Shown here one piece after another: positions 1 to 7,445 of a DNA stretch of 11,056 bases. Under the pieces are notes generated by a model that was given only the letters and a program-made list of their open reading frames with translations, was not told where the DNA came from and did no database searches. The stretch is taken from assembly GCA_017302775.1 (NCBI GenBank), contig JAFLDC010000052.1, forward strand, positions 1 to 11,056, given 5' to 3'. Position 1 is the first letter of the stretch, and every line of letters starts with the position of its first letter. This DNA comes from Sphingomonadales bacterium. Its GTDB lineage: Bacteria; Pseudomonadota; Alphaproteobacteria; Sphingomonadales; Sphingomonadaceae. Made by a program: the position numbers and the translations under genes.

Positions 1-146
1 GGGAACCGACGACTGCCGACCCAGAACCCGTCGCGGCGGTGCTGGTAGCTGGAATAGGTGAGCGTGAGCCGGCGGATGTCCGGCTGCGGCGACGGCACGG
101 GCGACCGGCGCGACGGCCGGCCGGTGGGGCGCGAAGTAATGGTCAT
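1..146 (-). CDS. SymE-family type I toxin-like protein, N-terminal part (cut by window edge)
   Basis: The minus strand has an open frame starting with ATG at 146-144 and running off the left edge after 48 codons. An AGGA lies 7 nt upstream of the start (157-154), which supports it. The visible protein starts MTITSRPTGRPSRR, continues through a Pro/Arg-rich stretch, and then has RRLTLTYSSYQHR at residues 25-37. This resembles the RQLTVSYASRYPD segment near the N-terminus of SymE, an SOS-linked, RNA-associated toxin whose translation in E. coli is blocked by the antisense RNA SymR. The diagnostic GxWLxxAGF segment would lie outside the window, so the family call rests on one motif. Its divergent position beside a restriction-modification gene is like the E. 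coli symE-hsd arrangement. I saw no obvious LexA box in its upstream region. It could instead be an unrelated small basic protein. Confidence 0.5.
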   Translation of the reverse strand, partial: MTITSRPTGRPSRRSPVPSPQPDIRRLTLTYSSYQHRRDGFWVGSRRF

Positions 147-192
147 TGTGGTGTCCTAGCGAAATGGTCGATTTCGTCCCCTTGTTCAGAGG

Positions 193-238
193 GGGCGGCC
201 GGGTGCTTGAACACGGTGCTAGGCCCGCCCGCAGTTTT
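193..238 (+). terminator. Possible rho-independent terminator, antisense side of symE-like gene
   Basis: GGGC 193-196 and GGCC 197-200 pair with GGCC 222-225 and GCCC 227-230, giving an 8-bp GC stem with one bulged C (226). The loop contains a further small GTG/CAC pairing. Four T's follow at 235-238 after a 4-nt gap. The T-run is short and displaced, so this is a weak terminator candidate. If real, it would end a plus-strand RNA antisense to the SymE-like gene's 5' region, as SymR is in E. coli. I could not identify a promoter for such an RNA. Confidence 0.25.
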
Positions 239-292
239 CCCCTCACGGGTCTTGTATGGCTGCGGACACCCGACCACAGGTGACACTCGCCC

Positions 293-312
293 TCCGCACG
301 CGGAAGTGCGGA
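293..312. repeat. Perfect inverted repeat, 7-bp arms, 6-nt spacer
   Basis: TCCGCAC (293-299) and GTGCGGA (306-312) are exact reverse complements around a six-base spacer. The arrangement suits either an RNA hairpin or a dimeric-repressor operator between the divergent SymE-like and restriction-modification genes. No T-run follows on either strand directly, so terminator function is unlikely. Its function is unknown. Confidence 0.45.
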
Positions 313-449
313 AACGTCGGGCGCAAAAAAAACCGCCTGCCTGTCGGGTGCGGTGTACCGCCTAGCTAATGAAGGTGTGTTCAGCACCTGCGCCGACTCT
401 AGACCCGCCGCCCGCGGCCGGTCAATGCATCCCGTCGCCGCCCTTCAGC

Positions 450-491
450 CTGTCATCCCGAACGCCCGCGCAGCGGGCGGAGGGATCTGCT
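450..491. repeat. REP-like intergenic repeat, copy 1
   Basis: The element has outer segments CTGTCATCCCG (450-460) and AGGGATCTGCT (481-491). Its core is a strong hairpin: CGCCCGC (463-469), loop GCA, GCGGGCG (473-479). The same outer segments recur in reverse orientation at 10864-10896, which shows that this is a dispersed repeat and not chance sequence. Elements with such ends are common between genes in Xanthomonadales and related bacteria. It lies about 130 bp upstream of the restriction-modification start and might act as an RNA-stabilising or transcription-ending hairpin, but neither role is shown. Confidence 0.7.
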
Positions 492-618
492 GTTCCGCCG
501 TGGTGGTCGGCGCGCGCCTGTCAGAAGCAACGGGTGCTTTCGCCGGGCGGCATGCCAAAATCCCCGGGCTGGCCATGGCCGGCGCAACATCGCACGCAGC
601 ACCGAGGACGTCCGTCGC

Positions 619-3600
619 ATGAGCGCACTGCAAGACCTGTTGAACACCTATCGGAACGCCGCCCGGACCGAACGCGAAAAGGGCACGTACTTCGAGGAAC
701 TGATCCGGGTCTACCTGCGCCACGAGCCCACCTACCGCGATCTCTACAGCGACGTCTGGACCTGGGCCGACTGGGCGAAGCAGCAGGGCATCGACGCCCG
801 CGACACCGGCATCGACCTCGTCGCCAAAACGCAGGGCACCGACGAATTCCACGCCATCCAGTGCAAGCTCTACGCCGAGGCGCACCAACTGTCGAAAAAG
901 GACATCGACAGCTTCTTCACCGCCTCCGGCAAGAAGCCCTTCACCCATCGCCTGATCGTCGCCACCACCGACCACTGGGGCGAGCACGCCGAAGACGCGC
1001 TGCGTGACCAGCAGACCCCGGTCAGTCGCATCGACCTGCACGACCTCGAAAACAGCGTCATCGACTGGTCGAAGTACCAGCCGAAGGCCGAGGTCACGCT
1101 GAAGCCACGCAAGACCCTGCGGCCGCACCAGGAGAACGCGCTCAAGGCCGTCACCGCCGGCCTGCAGGCCGCCGAGCGCGGCAAGCTGATCATGGCCTGT
1201 GGCACCGGCAAGACCTTCACCAGCCTCAAGATCGCCGAGGCCATGGCCGGCAAGGGCGGTCGCGTGCTGTTCCTCGTGCCCAGCCTGTCGCTGCTGTCGC
1301 AGACGCTGACCGAGTGGACGCAGGAAAGCGAAACGCCGCTGCACAACTTCGCGGTATGCTCCGATGCCGAGGTCGGCAAGAAGCGCAGGAAGGGTTCCGA
1401 CGACGACGCCGTCCAGACCCAGCTCCACGAATTGCGCTACCCGGCCACCACCAAGGCCGACCGCCTCGCCGCCGAGGTCGCCAAGCGCCACGACGCCGGC
1501 CACATGAGCGTGGTCTACAGCACCTACCACTCGATCGAGGTCATCGCCGACGCGCAGGCGCAGCACGGTCTGCCGCCGTTCGACCTGATCGTCTGCGACG
1601 AAGCCCATCGCACCACTGGCGCCAAGTTCGAGGACGAAAGCGAAAGCGCCTTCATCCGCGTCCACGACGGCAACGTCATCCGCGCCGCAAAGCGCCTGTA
1701 CATGACCGCCACGCCGCGCATCTACGGCGACGCGGCCAAGGCCGTGGCCGAGCGCGACAACGTCGCGCTGTATTCGATGGACAACGAGGACTGGTACGGC
1801 AAGCAACTGTTCGTCATCACCTTCTCCGAGGCGGTGAAGCGGGGCCTGCTGGTCGACTACAAGGTCATCGTGCTGGCGGTCGAGGAAAGCCACATCAACC
1901 GCCGCCTGCAGAAGCTGCTGGCCGACGAGAACAACCAACTGCGCGTGGACGATGCCGCGAAGATCGTCGGTTGCTGGAAGGCGCTTGCCAAGCTGGGCAT
2001 GACCGAGGACGGCGGCGACACGCCCGAGCCGATGCAGCGCGCGGTCGCCTTCTGCCAGGTCATCGAGCCCGGCACGGGTGGCAAGGCCCACAAGGTCAGC
2101 TCGAAGGAAATCGCCGGCATGTTCCAGGCCGTGGTCGAGGCCTACCAGCAGGCGGAAGACATCGAGGACGGCGCCCGCCTCGTCTGCGAGGCCGCGCACG
2201 TCGACGGCGGCATGAGCGCCAGCGAGAAGGAGGCCAAGCTCGACTGGCTGAAGGCGCCTACGCCGCCCGACACCTGCCGCATCCTCAGCAACGTGCGCTG
2301 CCTGTCCGAGGGCGTGGACGTGCCGGCGCTGGACGCCGTGCTGTTCCTCACCCCGCGCAATTCGCAGGTGGACGTGGTGCAGTCGGTCGGCCGCGTCATG
2401 CGCAACGCGCCCGGCAAGCAGCGCGGCTACGTGGTGCTGCCCGTGGTCATCCCGGCCGGCGTGGAGCCGCACGTCGCGCTGAACGACAACAAGACCTACG
2501 CCGTGGTCTGGCAGGTGCTGCAGGCGCTGCGCTCGCACGACGACCGCTTCGACGCGATGGTCAACAAGCTGGAGCTGGTCGGCCCGGACCGCAGTCGCAT
2601 GGAGGTGATCGCCATCGCCGACACCGTGCAGCGCAAGTCCGCGGCGCTGAAGGTGAGCAAGGCCGACAAGGCGAAGGGCGGACGCACCATCGGCGAACCG
2701 GAAGCCAAGTACGGTCCGGCGCCGGACCAGATCGCGATGACCTTCGAGGTCGGCGAGATCGAGCGCGCGCTGTACGCCCGCGTGGTCGAGAAGTGCGGCA
2801 ACCGCCGGCACTGGGAGCAGTGGGCCGACGACATCGCGAAAATCGCGAATACGCACATCGACCGCATCAAGGCCCTGATCGAGGACCCGGCGCAGGTCGC
2901 CGCACGCAAGGCCTTCGACGAGTTCGCCGCCGAACTGCGCGACGACCTCAACGACAAGGTCACCGACGCCGAGATTGTCGAGATGCTGGCCCAGCACCTG
3001 ATCACCAAACCGGTGTTCGAGGCGCTGTTCGCCGACTACAGCTTCGCCAGCCACAACCCGATGTCGCTGGCCATGCAGAACGTGCTGGACGTGCTGGAAG
3101 CGCAGAACCTCGACAAGGAGGCGTCCACGTTGCAGCAGTTCTACGACAGCGTGAAGCTGCGCGCCGAAGGCATCGACAACGCCGCGGGCAAGCAGAAGAT
3201 CGTGGTCGAGCTGTACGACAAGTTCTTCCGCAACGCCTTCCCGAAGATGACCGAGCGTCTGGGCATTGTCTACACCCCGGTGGAGGTGGTGGACTTCATC
3301 CTGCGCAGCGTCAACCACATCCTGCAGACCGAGTTCGGCGAAACGCTCGGCAGCAAGGGCGTGCACATCCTCGACCCGTTCACCGGCACCGGCACCTTCA
3401 TCACCCGGCTGATGCAGATCGGCCTGATCACGCCCGAGCAGCTGAAGCACAAGTACAAGCACGAGATCCACGCCAACGAGATCGTGCTGCTGGCGTACTA
3501 CATCGCCGCGATCAACATCGAGGCGACCTACCACGACATCGTCGGTGGTGACTACGTGCCGTTTGAGGGCATCTGCCTGACCGACACCTTCCAGATGTAT

Positions 3601-5532
3601 GAAAAAGAGGATCTGGTCGATGCGCTGCTGGTGGACAACAGCACGCGGCGGAAGCGGCAGAAGCAGTTGGATATTCGGGTGATCGTGGGGAATCCGCCGT
3701 ATTCCGCCGGTCAAGATAGTGCCAACGACAACAATGCGAATGTTGATTATCCGGAATTAGATCGGCGAATTGAAGAGACTTATGCTGCTCGTTCTGAGAT
3801 GACATCAGTCAGAAATCTTTACGACAGCTACATTCGATCCATACGTTGGGCAAGCGATCGTATTGGCAATGCGGGCGTAATCGGGCTTGTCACCAATGCG
3901 GGTTTTCTTGATGCCGCTTCCCAAGATGGAATGAGGAAGTGTTTGGCTGAAGAATTTTCTGCGCTTTACATTTTTCATCTTCGCGGCAATCAGCGGACTA
4001 GTGGGGAGGTGTCACGCAAGGAGGGGGGGAAGGTATTCGGAAGTGGTAGTCGTGCGCCTATAGCGATTTCTCTTTTGGTTAAAAACCCGAAGGCTGTTGA
4101 AATTGGAAAAATCAACTTTCACGACATCGGCGATTACCTTAGTCGTGAGGATAAGCTAAAAAGCGTTAGTGATTTCGGTAGCGTTGCTGGAATTCGTGAT
4201 TGGAGAATTGTCAAGCCCGATGAGCATGGTGATTGGTTAAAGCAGCGCGATAGTGGTTTTGGGAATTTCATTGTGTTAGGCGACAAAAAAGGTGATGCAA
4301 AGAAGATTTTTGATAACTTTTCGCTTGGTATAGCTTCTGGTCGCGATGCGTGGGTCTACAACGCCAGCTCGGAAAAGCTGGACGAAAATATGTCAAATAT
4401 GATCGGCTTCTATAATTCGGAAGTTGCGAGATTCAATGCAAAATATGCGGGACTTGATGGCAAGAAGCGACAAGAGTGTGTGGATGGATTCATTGATGCT
4501 GATGCGAAGAAAATCAGCTGGACGCGCGCGCTCAAGCAGGATTTGGGGAGGGGGCGAATTTACAAATTTGATTCTAGTTGTTTGATTGTTTCGATCTATC
4601 GGCCATTCACAAGGCAGTGGCTGTATTTCAATCGTCGTTTCAACGAGATGGTTTATCAAGTGCCGCGAATATTCTCCGATCGAAGGGCGGAGAATCGAGT
4701 AATCTGGGCTGTTGGTATCGGAGCCACGATTGATTTTGCATGCTTCATTAGCGATGCGCTTCCTGATCTTCAGGGGCCGGCCAAAATCCAATGCTTTCCC
4801 CTTTACCTTTACGACGATGTAGAACAGAAAGCCGATGATGGCCTATTCTCTGATCAGATCAGCGATGGCCCTCGTCGCCGCGACGCCATCACCGACGCCG
4901 GCCTCGCCCACTTCCAGTCCGCCTATCCGGGCGAAACCATCAGCAAGGAAGACCTTTTCTACTACGTCTACGGCCTGCTGCATTCGCCGGACTACCGCGA
5001 GCGCTATGCCGACAATCTGAGCAAGGAGCTGCCGCGCATCCCGCGCGTGCGCAGCGCTGCCGACTTCTGGTCTTTCAGCAAGGCCGGTCGCGCGTTGGCG
5101 GACCTGCACCTCAACTACGAGACGGTCGACAAGTACCCGCTGACCATCGAGGCCAAGGGCCCGCTGGCCGACACCGACTACCGCGTCGAGAAGATGAAGT
5201 TCGGCAAGAAGAAGGACCCCGAGACCGGCAAGAACGTCGACGACCGCAGCGTGGTGATCTACAACGCGAAGATCACCATGCGCGGCATCCCCGACGCCGC
5301 CTGGGGCTACGTCGTCAACGGCAAGGCCGCCCTCGACTGGGTGATGGAACGCCAGGCCGTCCGCGTCGACAAGGCCAGCGGCATCGTCAACGACGCCAAC
5401 GACTGGGCCATCGAGACCATGGGCAACCCGGCCTACCCGCTGGAACTCTTCCAGCGCGTCATCACCGTCAGCCTCGAAACGCAGAAGATCGTCGCCGCAC
5501 TGCCGGCGCTGGATATCCGCGAGGACGGCTAG
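619..5532 (+). CDS. Single-chain Type ISP restriction-modification enzyme
   Basis: The 1637-residue protein should methylate adenine in its own asymmetric target site and cut unmethylated DNA after ATP-driven translocation, as known for LlaGI and LlaBIII (about 1,580 residues). Visible domains in order: an Mrr-like nuclease with D66 and QCK (81-83); a superfamily 2 helicase with Walker A CGTGKT (194-199), DEAH (327-330), TAT (363-365), SEGVDVP (563-569) and QSVGRVMR (588-595); a linking region; a gamma-type N6-adenine methyltransferase with DPFTGTGTF (919-927) and NPPY (1025-1028); a target recognition region; and a Type ISP C-terminal domain with YVYGLLHSP near 1455 and ELPRIPR after it. The ATG at 619 has GAGGA 10 nt upstream, and the protein starts in the usual family way (LLNTYRNAARTEREKG). 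All catalytic motifs look intact. A low-GC block covers about residues 1033-1409 (see separate entry). Confidence 0.93.
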   Translation: MSALQDLLNTYRNAARTEREKGTYFEELIRVYLRHEPTYRDLYSDVWTWADWAKQQGIDARDTGIDLVAKTQGTDEFHAIQCKLYAEAHQLSKKDIDSFFTASGKKPFTHRLIVATTDHWGEHAEDALRDQQTPVSRIDLHDLENSVIDWSKYQPKAEVTLKPRKTLRPHQENALKAVTAGLQAAERGKLIMACGTGKTFTSLKIAEAMAGKGGRVLFLVPSLSLLSQTLTEWTQESETPLHNFAVCSDAEVGKKRRKGSDDDAVQTQLHELRYPATTKADRLAAEVAKRHDAGHMSVVYSTYHSIEVIADAQAQHGLPPFDLIVCDEAHRTTGAKFEDESESAFIRVHDGNVIRAAKRLYMTATPRIYGDAAKAVAERDNVALYSMDNEDWYGKQLFVITFSEAVKRGLLVDYKVIVLAVEESHINRRLQKLLADENNQLRVDDAAKIVGCWKALAKLGMTEDGGDTPEPMQRAVAFCQVIEPGTGGKAHKVSSKEIAGMFQAVVEAYQQAEDIEDGARLVCEAAHVDGGMSASEKEAKLDWLKAPTPPDTCRILSNVRCLSEGVDVPALDAVLFLTPRNSQVDVVQSVGRVMRNAPGKQRGYVVLPVVIPAGVEPHVALNDNKTYAVVWQVLQALRSHDDRFDAMVNKLELVGPDRSRMEVIAIADTVQRKSAALKVSKADKAKGGRTIGEPEAKYGPAPDQIAMTFEVGEIERALYARVVEKCGNRRHWEQWADDIAKIANTHIDRIKALIEDPAQVAARKAFDEFAAELRDDLNDKVTDAEIVEMLAQHLITKPVFEALFADYSFASHNPMSLAMQNVLDVLEAQNLDKEASTLQQFYDSVKLRAEGIDNAAGKQKIVVELYDKFFRNAFPKMTERLGIVYTPVEVVDFILRSVNHILQTEFGETLGSKGVHILDPFTGTGTFITRLMQIGLITPEQLKHKYKHEIHANEIVLLAYYIAAINIEATYHDIVGGDYVPFEGICLTDTFQMYEKEDLVDALLVDNSTRRKRQKQLDIRVIVGNPPYSAGQDSANDNNANVDYPELDRRIEETYAARSEMTSVRNLYDSYIRSIRWASDRIGNAGVIGLVTNAGFLDAASQDGMRKCLAEEFSALYIFHLRGNQRTSGEVSRKEGGKVFGSGSRAPIAISLLVKNPKAVEIGKINFHDIGDYLSREDKLKSVSDFGSVAGIRDWRIVKPDEHGDWLKQRDSGFGNFIVLGDKKGDAKKIFDNFSLGIASGRDAWVYNASSEKLDENMSNMIGFYNSEVARFNAKYAGLDGKKRQECVDGFIDADAKKISWTRALKQDLGRGRIYKFDSSCLIVSIYRPFTRQWLYFNRRFNEMVYQVPRIFSDRRAENRVIWAVGIGATIDFACFISDALPDLQGPAKIQCFPLYLYDDVEQKADDGLFSDQISDGPRRRDAITDAGLAHFQSAYPGETISKEDLFYYVYGLLHSPDYRERYADNLSKELPRIPRVRSAADFWSFSKAGRALADLHLNYETVDKYPLTIEAKGPLADTDYRVEKMKFGKKKDPETGKNVDDRSVVIYNAKITMRGIPDAAWGYVVNGKAALDWVMERQAVRVDKASGIVNDANDWAIETMGNPAYPLELFQRVITVSLETQKIVAALPALDIREDG
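3714..4843 (+). other. Low-GC segment inside the Type ISP gene (methyltransferase C-half and target recognition domain)
   Basis: Base composition and codon use change sharply inside one intact reading frame. Hand counts on single 60-base lines give 41 G/C at 1261-1320, 24 at 4081-4140 and 37 at 5161-5220. Codons TTA, ATA and AGA appear here (for example AGA at 4204 and TTA at 4276), and I did not notice them in the flanking thirds. Long antisense open frames, which persist in GC-rich coding DNA, stop at 3714 and resume at 4843; I used these as boundaries. The segment starts just after NPPY, keeps the family's later methyltransferase segment (GVIGLVTNAGFLD, about 1092-1104), then enters the part expected to read the DNA target. 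The likely cause is recombination with a related gene from a lower-GC host. Confidence 0.75.
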
Positions 5533-5544
5533 GGCACGAACCAT

Positions 5545-5569
5545 GCGGCGGCCGTCGCGGTCGCCGCCC
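5545..5569 (+). other. GC hairpin between the restriction-modification and DUF262 genes
   Basis: GGCGGC (5547-5552) pairs with GCCGCC (5563-5568) across a 10-nt loop, in the 62-bp gap between the two defence genes. No T-run follows, so it is not a typical terminator. It could slow read-through or stabilise the upstream message, or be chance in GC-rich DNA. Confidence 0.25.
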
Positions 5570-5594
5570 GAGACAACACAGGGGGGCAAGGACG

Positions 5595-7391
5595 ATGCAG
5601 AAGCAGAAGTACTCGGTCAACCAGTATCTGGTGGAATCGCTGCTGGCGTGGGTGAAGAGCGGCGAGATCGCGATTCCCGAGATCCAGCGGCCGTTCGTGT
5701 GGACCGCGACCCGCGTGCGCGACCTCATGGATTCGCTCTACAAGGGCTATCCGGTGGGCTATGTCATCGCGTGGCGCAATCCCGATGTGCGGACCAAGGA
5801 CGGCAAGACTGCCGCGGGCAAGAAGATCCTCATCGACGGCCAGCAGCGCATCACTGCGCTGCGCGCAGCGGTGCTGGGCGAGCAGGTGCTGGACAAGCAC
5901 TACAAGAAAGGCCGCATCGTCATCGCGTTCCATCCGCCGACCGAGCGCTTCGAAGTGTCCAATCCCGCGATCCGGAGCGATGGGTCGTGGATCGCCGACA
6001 TCTCGCCGCTGATCGATCGTTCCGTGAGCCTGCTCAATGCCTTCAAGGGCTACATGCAGGCCAATCCCGCCGCGGACGAGGCGCATGTCGAATCGTCCCT
6101 GACCAACCTCATCGACATCGGTAAGCGGCAGATCGGCATGATCGAGCTGGAGCACGATCTCGACATCGAGGAAGTCACCGACATCTTCATCCGCATCAAT
6201 TCCAAGGGCGTGGTGTTGAGCCAGGCCGACTTCGCGATGTCCAAGATCGCCTCGGAGATCGCCTACGACGGCCCGAACCTGCGCAAGGCGATCGACTATT
6301 TCTGCCACATGGCCATCGCGCCCGAGATCCACGATGCCGTGGTGGCCAACGACAAGGACTTCGTCCAGACCGCCTTCTACCCGGCGATCCGCTGGATGCA
6401 CAAGGAGTCGGACGACCTGTACGACCCGACCTACGTCGACGTGATGCGCGTGGCGTTCACGTCGGAATTCGACCGCGGCAGGCTTGCCGACCTCGTCAGC
6501 CTGTTGTCGGGACGCGACTTCGAAAAGCGCATCTTCGAGCAGGAGATCGCCCGCGACTCGTTCCGCCGGCTCGGCGAGAGCTTCCTGCGGTTGTCGAACG
6601 AGACCAACTTCAAACGCTTCCTGATGATCATCCGCTCGGCGGGGTTCATCGAGCAGCACATGATCCGGTCCAGGAACGCGATCAACTTCGCCTACATCGT
6701 GTTTCTAAAATTGAAGGACATGGGCTACAAGCCCCACGACATCGAGCGCTACGTCCGCCGCTGGTTCGTGATGACGATATTGACCGAGCGCGCATCGGGA
6801 TCGTTTGAAAGCCAGTTCGAGTCGGACATCCGCTCGATCGCGACGCGCGATTTCGGGGAATTCCTGGCGACGGTCGAAGCGGGGCAGCTTTCGGACGCGT
6901 TCTGGGAGGTGTCGCTGGTCGAATCGCTGAACAAGAGTACGACCAACAGCCCGCTGTTCTGGGCGTTCGTGGCCGCGCAAGTGCGGGAGAACGACACCGG
7001 CTTCCTGTCCCGGGACATCCTGGTCCGAGATCTTGTGGCCTTGCGTGGCGACATCCACCACATCTTCCCGAAGCAGTACCTCAAGCAGGCGGGGATGTCG
7101 CGCAAGTCCTACAACCAGATCGCGAACATGGCCTACATGCAGACCGAGATCAACATCGGCATCGGCAAGAAGGCGCCGAAGGTGTATTTCGCCGAAGTGA
7201 CGGGACAGTTGGCGGGCGGCAAGAAGAAGTACGGCAACATCGATACGGGCGCGGCGCTCGGGGAGAATCTCGCGCGCCATGCCTTGCCCGCAGGGCTCCC
7301 CGGGATGGAAGCGGACGATTATGAGGACTTTCTCGTGCAGCGACGCGTGCTGATGGCCGGTAAGATGCGGCGGTACTACGCATCGTTGTAA
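5595..7391 (+). CDS. DUF262 (DGQQR) protein with C-terminal HNH nuclease, GmrSD/SspE type
   Basis: The N-terminal DUF262 domain shows IPEIQRPFVW (27-36), the signature DGQQR (81-85) and IFIRINSKGVVLSQADF (197-213). In GmrS, SspE and BrxU this domain binds or splits nucleotides and couples this to DNA cutting. The C-terminus has an HNH-type site: IHHIFPK (487-493), N511 in QIAN, and N520 in EINIGIGKKAP. At 598 residues this is a typical fused single-chain form. Known relatives restrict phages with modified DNA (glucosylated hydroxymethylcytosine) or depend on host phosphorothioate marks. The start at 5595 has AAGGA only 2 nt upstream and a G-run 8 nt upstream. It lies 62 bp after the Type ISP gene on the same strand, so the two may be co-transcribed. 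I infer an anti-phage role; the trigger cannot be read from sequence. No dnd/ssp or BREX genes are in the window. Confidence 0.88.
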   Translation: MQKQKYSVNQYLVESLLAWVKSGEIAIPEIQRPFVWTATRVRDLMDSLYKGYPVGYVIAWRNPDVRTKDGKTAAGKKILIDGQQRITALRAAVLGEQVLDKHYKKGRIVIAFHPPTERFEVSNPAIRSDGSWIADISPLIDRSVSLLNAFKGYMQANPAADEAHVESSLTNLIDIGKRQIGMIELEHDLDIEEVTDIFIRINSKGVVLSQADFAMSKIASEIAYDGPNLRKAIDYFCHMAIAPEIHDAVVANDKDFVQTAFYPAIRWMHKESDDLYDPTYVDVMRVAFTSEFDRGRLADLVSLLSGRDFEKRIFEQEIARDSFRRLGESFLRLSNETNFKRFLMIIRSAGFIEQHMIRSRNAINFAYIVFLKLKDMGYKPHDIERYVRRWFVMTILTERASGSFESQFESDIRSIATRDFGEFLATVEAGQLSDAFWEVSLVESLNKSTTNSPLFWAFVAAQVRENDTGFLSRDILVRDLVALRGDIHHIFPKQYLKQAGMSRKSYNQIANMAYMQTEINIGIGKKAPKVYFAEVTGQLAGGKKKYGNIDTGAALGENLARHALPAGLPGMEADDYEDFLVQRRVLMAGKMRRYYASL

Positions 7392-7403
7392 GGCGTGCAT
7401 ACC

Positions 7404-7420
7404 TGCCAGCGATCCTGGCG
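7404..7420 (+). other. Weak hairpin after the DUF262 gene
   Basis: GCCAG (7405-7409) pairs with CTGGC (7415-7419) around a 5-nt loop, 13 nt after the DUF262 stop. An A-run, not a T-run, follows, so it is a poor terminator for rightward transcription. It marks the boundary between the defence genes and the effector module, but transcription may continue through. Confidence 0.2.
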
Positions 7421-7445
7421 ATGAATCGGCAAAAAAGAGGAAGGC

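Larger units (their letters stand above)
147..618. other. Gene-free divergent intergenic region
   Basis: These 472 bp separate the leftward SymE-like start from the rightward restriction-modification gene. Short open frames here are Arg/Pro-rich, lack convincing ribosome sites and match nothing I know, so I call no gene. The stretch contains a GC-rich hairpin with a short T-run (193-238), a perfect 7-bp inverted repeat (293-312), an eight-A run (325-332) and a REP-like element (450-491). A weak 5-bp hairpin (AAGCA 525-529 with TGCTT 535-539) lies further right. Promoters for both flanking genes must lie here, but I could not pick -35/-10 pairs with confidence. Confidence 0.6.

Noticed and set aside
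147..290. LexA (SOS) box controlling the SymE-like gene
   Set aside because: One CTG...CAG pair is present, but with a 14-nt spacer instead of 10, and no good match to the Xanthomonas-type LexA site was seen.
39..622. Small plus-strand frames in the left intergenic region
   Set aside because: Arg/Ala/Pro-rich products, poor ribosome sites, and overlap with the repeat and with the SymE-like frame.
1314..3551. Overlapping plus-strand frame of 745 codons inside the Type ISP gene
   Set aside because: The product is Arg/Gly/Pro-rich without domains, as expected for an alternative frame in GC-rich coding DNA.
445..3714. Open frame of 1089 codons on the minus strand, antisense to the Type ISP gene
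   Set aside because: It lies fully opposite a protein with every expected motif. The translation is a Leu/Val/His/Asp-rich mirror typical of GC-rich antisense frames, with no recognisable domain. Its end at 3714 only marks the change in composition.
619..5532. BREX PglX methyltransferase or a separate hsdR/hsdM pair
   Set aside because: Nuclease, helicase and methyltransferase motifs are in one uninterrupted chain with the Type ISP C-terminal domain, and no BREX genes (pglZ, brxC) are nearby.
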